NCBI GenBank assembly: GCA_040902925.1
Contig: JBBDWJ010000084.1
Location: forward strand, 1 to 42,297
DNA from: JBBDWJ01 sp040902925
Lineage (GTDB): Bacteria > Acidobacteriota > Terriglobia > Bryobacterales > UBA6623
Length of the DNA: 42,297 bases
Direction: 5' to 3'
Below are positions 37,335 through 42,297 of the stretch, one piece after another (the first letter of the stretch is position 1; every line of letters starts with the position of its first letter). Made by a program: the position numbers and the translations under genes. A model generated the notes under the pieces. That model saw only the letters and a list, made by a program, of their open reading frames with translations. It had not been told where the DNA came from and did not search any database.

Positions 37335-38468
37335 CTAAAGCTGTTGCGGCTGAGGGCGCAGCTTGACTTCGATCTCGAGCTCGCGTCCCTCGCGGATGAC
37401 TTTCAGCCGCAGGGTCGAGCCGCCCTGCTTCAGAGCCAAAATCTGCCGCAGCAGGTTGCCATTGGAAATCCCCCGGCCGTCGACCTCGACAACATAGTCG
37501 CCGCCCCAGGGGATGATCTCGTTACCCACGACAATCTCCTGGCTCGCGCCACGCAGCCCGGCCTCGTCGGCCGCCGAACCGGGCGTCACTTCGTACACCA
37601 GGTACCCCGGCGTGGCAGGTAAGTCGAGCGTGAGCGCCTGGCGGCTCGTAAGGAACAGAGAACCAACCCCCACGGGCTCGGGTGGGTGCGCCTTACCACC
37701 CGTGCGGGCGAACTCGAGCAGCGGTTTGGCGCGGCCGATCGGCATCGCAAAACCAATGCCGATGTTGCCGCCCGGCCCATAAATGGCCGTGTTGACGCCG
37801 ATCACGTTGCCGCTGCTGTCGAGCAGCGGGCCGCCGCTGTTGCCTGGATTGATCGCCGCGTCGGTCTGCACCATGTCTTCGAGCACGCCCTTTTGGTCGC
37901 GAATCGAGCGCCCGACCGAGCTGATGACACCGGTCGTCAGCGTGCCTTCCAACCCGAACGGGTTGCCGATCGCCAGCACCTTCTGCCCGACCTTGAGATC
38001 GTCAGAGCTGCCCAGCGGCAGATGCGGAAGTTTATCATCGGCTTTGATCTTGATCAGCGCCAGGTCGTTGATCTCGTCGAAAGCGATCACCTCGGCGCGG
38101 AAGCGGCGCTTATCCGTGAGGGTGACTTCGATCGACGGCGCGTTGCCGCGGATGACGTGATGGTTGGTGAGAATCCGCCCGTCCGCATCGATCAAAAAAC
38201 CGGAACCGCTTTCCGCCGTCGGGTAGACTTCAAAAAACCAGTTCTGCTTCAAGACGGTGCTGGTGATGTTAACGGTCGCCGGTAGCGCCCGCTGGTAGAT
38301 GTCGATGTTGGACAGCTCTTCGGTGGTCAGCCCGGCTGATCGGGCCTCGGTCCAGAACTGCTCGCCCGCGGAGCTGGCAATGCGAGCGCCGCGGTCGGGC
38401 GCCGTCGTCCACAACACGAACGCCGCGGTCAGCAGGAAGGCAAGCAATAGAGGGCGCAGTCGTCTCAT
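37335..38468 (-). CDS. HtrA/Deg-family periplasmic serine protease
   Basis: This 377-residue protease has a signal or N-terminal anchor (~6-22). The trypsin-like domain (~85-250) has the catalytic triad His104 (TNHHVI), Asp135 (NDLALIKI) and Ser211 (NPGNSGGPLLD). One PDZ domain follows (~270-370: AADEAGLRGAS, GGDYVVEVDGRGISNGNLLRQIL). The single PDZ makes it DegS/HhoA-like rather than DegP. It should handle misfolded envelope proteins or trigger a stress cascade. A Shine-Dalgarno (AAAAGGA) precedes the ATG. It begins 61 bases after coaE. Confidence 0.94.
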   Translation of the reverse strand: MRRLRPLLLAFLLTAAFVLWTTAPDRGARIASSAGEQFWTEARSAGLTTEELSNIDIYQRALPATVNITSTVLKQNWFFEVYPTAESGSGFLIDADGRILTNHHVIRGNAPSIEVTLTDKRRFRAEVIAFDEINDLALIKIKADDKLPHLPLGSSDDLKVGQKVLAIGNPFGLEGTLTTGVISSVGRSIRDQKGVLEDMVQTDAAINPGNSGGPLLDSSGNVIGVNTAIYGPGGNIGIGFAMPIGRAKPLLEFARTGGKAHPPEPVGVGSLFLTSRQALTLDLPATPGYLVYEVTPGSAADEAGLRGASQEIVVGNEIIPWGGDYVVEVDGRGISNGNLLRQILALKQGGSTLRLKVIREGRELEIEVKLRPQPQQL

Positions 38469-38529
38469 CCACGTTCCTTTTCCATCTTATCCGGCCTGGG
38501 TGTAGCTCTTCAATCGGCACGGCCTCGCA

Positions 38530-39150
38530 TCAGACAATCGCGGCCGCGCGCGCCTCGGCGTGCAGTTTGCGATACACCTGCTCGACACCGCGAGCCGTAT
38601 CCTGCTTGGATCCGGAAGTATCGATGATATAGTCGGCAAACTTCCGTTTCGCCTCAAGCGGCATCTGGCGCGCGAGCCTGGCGCGGGCTTCTTCCTCGCT
38701 GCCGCCCTCACGCTCCACGAAGCGCTCGACCTGCTGCTCGACCGAACAGTAAGTTATTACGAGGCGGTCATAACGCTTGTAGCTGCCCACCTCGATCATA
38801 ATGGCTGCCTCGACCACCGCGATGCCCGCCGGGTCCTCTCCGGCGACGGCGGCGAAAAACTCCTCCTGACGGCGAAATACGTATGGATGGACCAAAGAGT
38901 TCAGAACTTCCAGCCGCTCGGGGTCGGAGAAGACCAGCTTGCCGAGGAGCTTGCGGTCGATCTCGCCGTCGGCGCGCAGGATGTCGCAGCCGAACTCCTG
39001 GACCACGGCCGGATATACTTCGCCATCCGGCAGCAGCGCCTCATGACCGAGGCGATCGGCGTGGATCACATGGCAGCCGTGTTCGGCGAGCAGACCCGCC
39101 ACGAAACTTTTTCCGCTAGCCAACCCGCCGGTAAGGCCGACTTTCAACAT
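38530..39150 (-). CDS. coaE: Dephospho-CoA kinase
   Basis: This 206-residue kinase phosphorylates dephospho-CoA with ATP, the last step of coenzyme A synthesis. The P-loop is GLTGGLASGKS; conserved HADRLGHEAL, SDPERLEVLNSLVHP and ARLARQMPLEAKRKFADYIIDTSGS motifs follow in order. The ATG at 39150 (MLKVGLTGG) was preferred over an in-frame start 28 codons upstream, since the fold begins here. The gap upstream to the GGDEF gene is 314 bases and contains repeat copy D. Confidence 0.95.
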   Translation of the reverse strand: MLKVGLTGGLASGKSFVAGLLAEHGCHVIHADRLGHEALLPDGEVYPAVVQEFGCDILRADGEIDRKLLGKLVFSDPERLEVLNSLVHPYVFRRQEEFFAAVAGEDPAGIAVVEAAIMIEVGSYKRYDRLVITYCSVEQQVERFVEREGGSEEEARARLARQMPLEAKRKFADYIIDTSGSKQDTARGVEQVYRKLHAEARAAAIV

Positions 39151-39464
39151 AAGGTTTGACGGCCCTCGGGATGGTTCGCGACGGCCGAAGCGCTTGGCGC
39201 GGATTAGCCACAGGCGCGCCGCGAAGGGCTCCACATCGTCTCTTCCAGGTTACAACAGCAGAATTCCCACCGCGAATACGCGCCACTCGAATCGCCGCAA
39301 CGCGATCCGGGCGCCATCCGCAAGAGCGGGTTGGGGTCTTAAAACGATTTCAGGCTGATCCGCTACAGCCGCCGATCGACGAGAAACGGATAGAGGGAAT
39401 CGCGGCCATCTCAGACATTACCGAAACGGCAGCGCATACGGTAGGAAGAACCCCGGCCAAATCC
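39151..39464. other. Intergenic region with repeat copy D, no gene
   Basis: I see no protein- or RNA-coding gene in these 314 bases between coaE and the GGDEF/EAL gene. They contain repeat copy D at 39291-39336 and otherwise unremarkable sequence. The coaE promoter should lie here, but no convincing -35/-10 pair was found. Confidence 0.5.
39291..39336 (+). repeat. Dispersed two-hairpin repeat (copy D)
   Basis: It starts ATCGCCGCAACGCGATCCGG and then reads GCGCCATCCGCAAG, matching copy B at about 30 of the first 34 positions. The hairpin 1 stem is reduced to ATCGC/GCGAT, and the 3' arm of hairpin 2 is degenerate (AGCGGGTTGGGG). Like copy A it is preceded by TCGA. Confidence 0.6.
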
Positions 39465-41342
39465 CTAAGGAACCGTGACCGGGATGCGATCCGCAACGCG
39501 ATCGGCCGACGCCAACACGGGCGAGGCCAGAGCGCGGTCGGTGGCCAGCAGCGCCCGCAGACGGTCGGCGGGAAGGGGCAATCCGATAAAGTAACCTTGC
39601 ACGAAGTCACATCCCTTTAGCCGAAGGAATTCCAAGTGTTCGGCGCACTCGACGCCTTCGGCGAGGATGGTGATTCCGAGATCGTGGGCCAAGCTGATCA
39701 TGCCTTTGACTAGAGCCGCGGCGCGGGTGTCTTTGTCGACGTCGGCAACGAAAGACTGGTCGAGCTTGATGACATCGGCAGTCATCTTGCGCAGGTAGCT
39801 GATGGACGAATAGCCCGTGCCGAAGTCGTCGATGGCGATGCTGACGCCCTTGCGGGCAACGTCCTCTAGCACTGCCGGAGCTCGTTCCATGCTGTCGAGC
39901 AGCACACTTTCGGTGAGCTCGAGCTCGAGATTCTCCGCCTGCAACCCGGTTTCCGCGAGAATCCGGCTCACCAGGGCGGGAAAGCCCTGATGCAACTGCC
40001 GCCCGGAAAGGTTGACCGCAACAATCGGCAAGTCGGTGAGCGAGGGGTGGGATTTGCGCCAACCGGCGGCTTCGGCGCAGGCCTCCCGCAGCACCCATTC
40101 GCCAATCTCGAGAATCAAGTCGGACTTTTCGGCCAGCGGGATGAACTCGCCTGGAGAAATGGTTTCGCCGTTCTTGCGTTTCCAACGCAACAGCGCTTCC
40201 GCCCCTCGAATCTTGCCGCTCTTCATGCAGATTTGCGGCTGGTAGTGCACCATCAGCTCGTTGCGTTCGATAGCGGCGCGAAGGTCGTTTTCGAGGTCGT
40301 AGTCGCGCTGTGTTCGCTCATACATCGCCGGGTTGTAGACACGCAGGCGGTTCTTGCCCGCCGACTTCGCCTCGTACATCGCGATGTCGGCGTTGCGCAT
40401 CAGTTCTTCCGTGTCGGTGCCGGACGCGCCGTTGAGGGCGATGCCGATGCTTGCCTGGCTAACCACCTGATGGCCCTGCAGAAGGAAAGGCTCCGCGAGG
40501 CTCTTGTGAATTCGCTTGGCGACTGCTTGCGCGCCGGAGGGGTCTTTTAGCGGGTCGACAAGAACGACGAACTCATCGCCGCCAAAGCGGGCCAGGAAAT
40601 TGTCCCCAAGGCAATTCTGAAGACGGCCGGCGACCGAAGCCAGCAGCTCATCGCCGATCAGGTGGCCCAGCGTGTCGTTGACCTGCTTGAAACGGTCGAG
40701 GTCCAGAAACAGCACCGCAAAGCGCCGCCGGCTGTCGCTCTGGCACGACTCGACGGCCTGGCTGAGGCGCGCCGAAAAAAAGTTGCGATTCGGCAGGCCC
40801 GTCAAGCGGTCATGCAGCGCTTCGTGAACCAGCCGGTTTTCGACCTCGATCAGCCGGGTTACGTCGGTCTGCACTCCGGAGAGCTCGATCGTGTCACCCT
40901 TTTGATTGCGAACCGCCTGCCCGCGGCACAACACCCAGCGGTGTGTCCCGTCGCGATGCCGGATGCGGTATTCGCATTCGAGCTGGTCTTTCTTGCCGCT
41001 GCGGTGGGCGGCCAAGTCCATGCGCAAACCCGACAGATAGTACGGGTGGACCATGGCGAACCAGTCATCGGGGGAATCGCCAATGTCTTCGGCGTTGTAG
41101 CCCAGGATCGATGCCCAGCCGCTGGATACCCGAAATTTATTGGTTGTCAGATCCCAGTGCCATAGGCCCTCGCTTTTCCCCTCGATGGCGAGACTCTCCA
41201 ACGGGTCTTGCTTACTCCGCGAGGGCGTTGCGGAATCGTCGGTCACGGATTTCGAATCCGTACCGTGCCGCCGCACCCACACAAGTCCCGCAATCACCGC
41301 CGCGATCGCGATGAGGAATCCGGCTAGGATCGGTAATGGCAA
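39465..41342 (-). CDS. Membrane PAS-GGDEF-EAL cyclic-di-GMP enzyme
   Basis: This is a 625-residue protein. One N-terminal transmembrane helix (~3-24) is followed by a PAS/PAC sensor (~55-165, ending GVQTDVTRLIE). A GGDEF domain (~170-330) has an intact FGGDEFVVL and so can make c-di-GMP; an inhibitory RxxD site is not obvious. An EAL domain (~350-605) has GAEALLRW, ELTESVL, DDFGTGYSS, KLDQSFV, AEGVE and QGYFIGLPLP, the full phosphodiesterase set. Which activity dominates is unknown. The start is TTG at 41342 behind GGAAGAG. It lies 163 bases downstream of folD. Confidence 0.93.
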   Translation of the reverse strand: MPLPILAGFLIAIAAVIAGLVWVRRHGTDSKSVTDDSATPSRSKQDPLESLAIEGKSEGLWHWDLTTNKFRVSSGWASILGYNAEDIGDSPDDWFAMVHPYYLSGLRMDLAAHRSGKKDQLECEYRIRHRDGTHRWVLCRGQAVRNQKGDTIELSGVQTDVTRLIEVENRLVHEALHDRLTGLPNRNFFSARLSQAVESCQSDSRRRFAVLFLDLDRFKQVNDTLGHLIGDELLASVAGRLQNCLGDNFLARFGGDEFVVLVDPLKDPSGAQAVAKRIHKSLAEPFLLQGHQVVSQASIGIALNGASGTDTEELMRNADIAMYEAKSAGKNRLRVYNPAMYERTQRDYDLENDLRAAIERNELMVHYQPQICMKSGKIRGAEALLRWKRKNGETISPGEFIPLAEKSDLILEIGEWVLREACAEAAGWRKSHPSLTDLPIVAVNLSGRQLHQGFPALVSRILAETGLQAENLELELTESVLLDSMERAPAVLEDVARKGVSIAIDDFGTGYSSISYLRKMTADVIKLDQSFVADVDKDTRAAALVKGMISLAHDLGITILAEGVECAEHLEFLRLKGCDFVQGYFIGLPLPADRLRALLATDRALASPVLASADRVADRIPVTVP

Positions 41343-41505
41343 AGGTCTCTTCCGGCAAGCGAGCTAGAACTCTTTCCAGACTGGCCTATTGCAGACTGGA
41401 GTGTCGATCAAGCAAGCGTTACGGATTATCTAGCGGAATGTACCGAGTTCCGAAGCCCAACTCGCCTTATGAACCCGGAACCTTGGTTTGCTTGTCGGCG
41501 CTGAT

Positions 41506-42297
41506 TTAACCTCTGCGGCGGCGGGCGGCCTGCAACGTGTTGGACATCAGCATGGCGATCGTCAGCGGCCCCACGCCCCCGGGAACGGGCGTGTACGCGC
41601 CGGCGACTTCCTCCACATCGGCCGGATGAACGTCCCCCACCAGCACCGCGCCTTTTTCGCGAAAGCGCTCCAGCCTGGCCGGATTGTTCTTGAAAATCTT
41701 TTCGGCCTGCGCGAGGTCGGTGACGCGGTTGATGCCGACGTCGAGCACGGTCGCGCCGGGTTTGAGGAAATCGCGCGTCACCATCGCCGGGCGTCCGACG
41801 GCAGCGACCAGGATGTCGGCCTCGCGCGCTACCGCCGCGAGATCCGGCGTCTTCGAGTGACAGATGGTGACCGTTGCGTTTTCATTGAGCAGCAACAGTG
41901 CGGCCGGCTTGCCGACGATGTTACTGCGGCCGACGACGACGGCCCTTTGACCCGCGATTGGAATCCCGCTGCGGCGCAGGATCTCGATCAGGCCAGCCGG
42001 CGTGCAGGCGACCAGGGTCTCCTGCTGCGTCACTAAGGCACCCACGTTTGTGGGATGAAACCCGTCGACGTCTTTTGCAGGATTCACGGCCAACAGAATC
42101 CGCCCGGCATCGATCCGCGGCGGCAACGGCAATTGCACCAGGATGCCGTCAATGTCGTCGCGATCGTTGAGGCCCCGAACCAGAGCGAGCAGCTCCTCCG
42201 TGGTGGTTTCGCCGGGCGGTGTGATGGTTTCGCTGTAGATGCCGACGCGCTCGCAGGCCTTGACCTTGTTTCGAACGTAGATTTGCGAAGCGGGGTT
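41506..42297 (-). CDS. folD: Bifunctional methylenetetrahydrofolate dehydrogenase/cyclohydrolase FolD (5' end missing)
   Basis: The gene runs off the right edge; 263 residues are present. It interconverts methylene-, methenyl- and formyl-tetrahydrofolate. The catalytic segment IYVRNKVKACERVGI gives the Tyr and Lys of the active site, DGILVQLPLPPRI is the signature loop, and VVGRSNIVGKPAALLLL and PGGVGPLTIAMLM are the NADP-binding and C-terminal motifs. The frame is uninterrupted from 42297 to the stop at 41506. Only about 30-40 N-terminal residues should lie outside the window. Confidence 0.95.
   Translation of the reverse strand, partial: NPASQIYVRNKVKACERVGIYSETITPPGETTTEELLALVRGLNDRDDIDGILVQLPLPPRIDAGRILLAVNPAKDVDGFHPTNVGALVTQQETLVACTPAGLIEILRRSGIPIAGQRAVVVGRSNIVGKPAALLLLNENATVTICHSKTPDLAAVAREADILVAAVGRPAMVTRDFLKPGATVLDVGINRVTDLAQAEKIFKNNPARLERFREKGAVLVGDVHPADVEEVAGAYTPVPGGVGPLTIAMLMSNTLQAARRRRG

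Overview
The window is a GC-rich, gene-dense piece of a Gram-negative (diderm) bacterial chromosome, most likely an acidobacterium of the Solibacter/Bryobacter type. The pointers are a PadR regulator translationally coupled to an 875-residue MacB/FtsX permease with the N-terminal prefix typical of acidobacterial duplicated orphan permeases (ADOPs), a PSCyt1-DUF1549-DUF1553 / DUF1501 secreted pair, a giant secreted dihaem HEAT-repeat protein, and LptE, which implies an LPS outer membrane. The taxonomic call is inference; no rRNA or tRNA gene was seen.

Layout. 1-135: tail of an unidentified gene. 254-3982 (+): murJ, a coiled-coil zinc-ribbon protein and an acyl-CoA dehydrogenase. 4020-5287 (-): nicotinamidase and a NUDIX hydrolase, a plausible NAD-recycling pair. 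5369-8795 (+): a Tat-exported protein with two acetoacetate-decarboxylase-like domains, then an acyl-CoA synthetase resembling oxalyl-CoA synthetases. 8876-16065 (-): glutamate dehydrogenase, a 1607-residue dihaem multidomain protein and an unusual shikimate dehydrogenase. 16606-20250: rpsT facing holA, and the psd-pssA-lptE cluster, which joins phosphatidylethanolamine synthesis to LPS assembly. 20454-23446 (-): PadR-ADOP operon. 23700-24337 (+): ribbon-helix-helix/PIN toxin-antitoxin pair. 24393-26324 (-): NrfHA ammonia-forming nitrite reductase. 26505-28385: orphan ribbon-helix-helix protein and a fatty-acyl-CoA-reductase-like enzyme. 28602-29105: hemerythrin. 29416-33636 (+): PSCyt1/DUF1549/DUF1553 protein plus DUF1501 protein. 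33776-35215 (-): O6-alkylguanine transferase, DinB-fold protein, orphan HicB-like protein. 35411-36565 (+): class V aminotransferase. 36751-42297 (-): small secreted unknown, HtrA protease, coaE, PAS-GGDEF-EAL protein, and folD running off the end.

The genes form several themes: envelope building (murJ, psd, pssA, lptE, degQ/htrA), periplasmic c-type cytochromes and secreted oxidative or degradative proteins (nrfHA, the giant dihaem protein, PSCyt1/DUF1501), acyl-CoA chemistry, and housekeeping. The intergenic DNA is rich in structure. A two-hairpin repeat is present in at least four copies or fragments (2771, 18011, 18126 inverted, 39291), and the 18011 copy is bracketed by 14-bp inverted repeats. 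There are other palindromic repeats, a tandem heptamer tract, and several promoters that overlap palindromic operators or lie so close to the start codon that leaderless transcripts are likely. No CRISPR array, transposase, prophage or biosynthetic cluster was found. The best candidates for something undescribed are the repeat family, the giant dihaem protein, and the tandem decarboxylase-like protein beside the oxalyl-CoA-synthetase-like enzyme.
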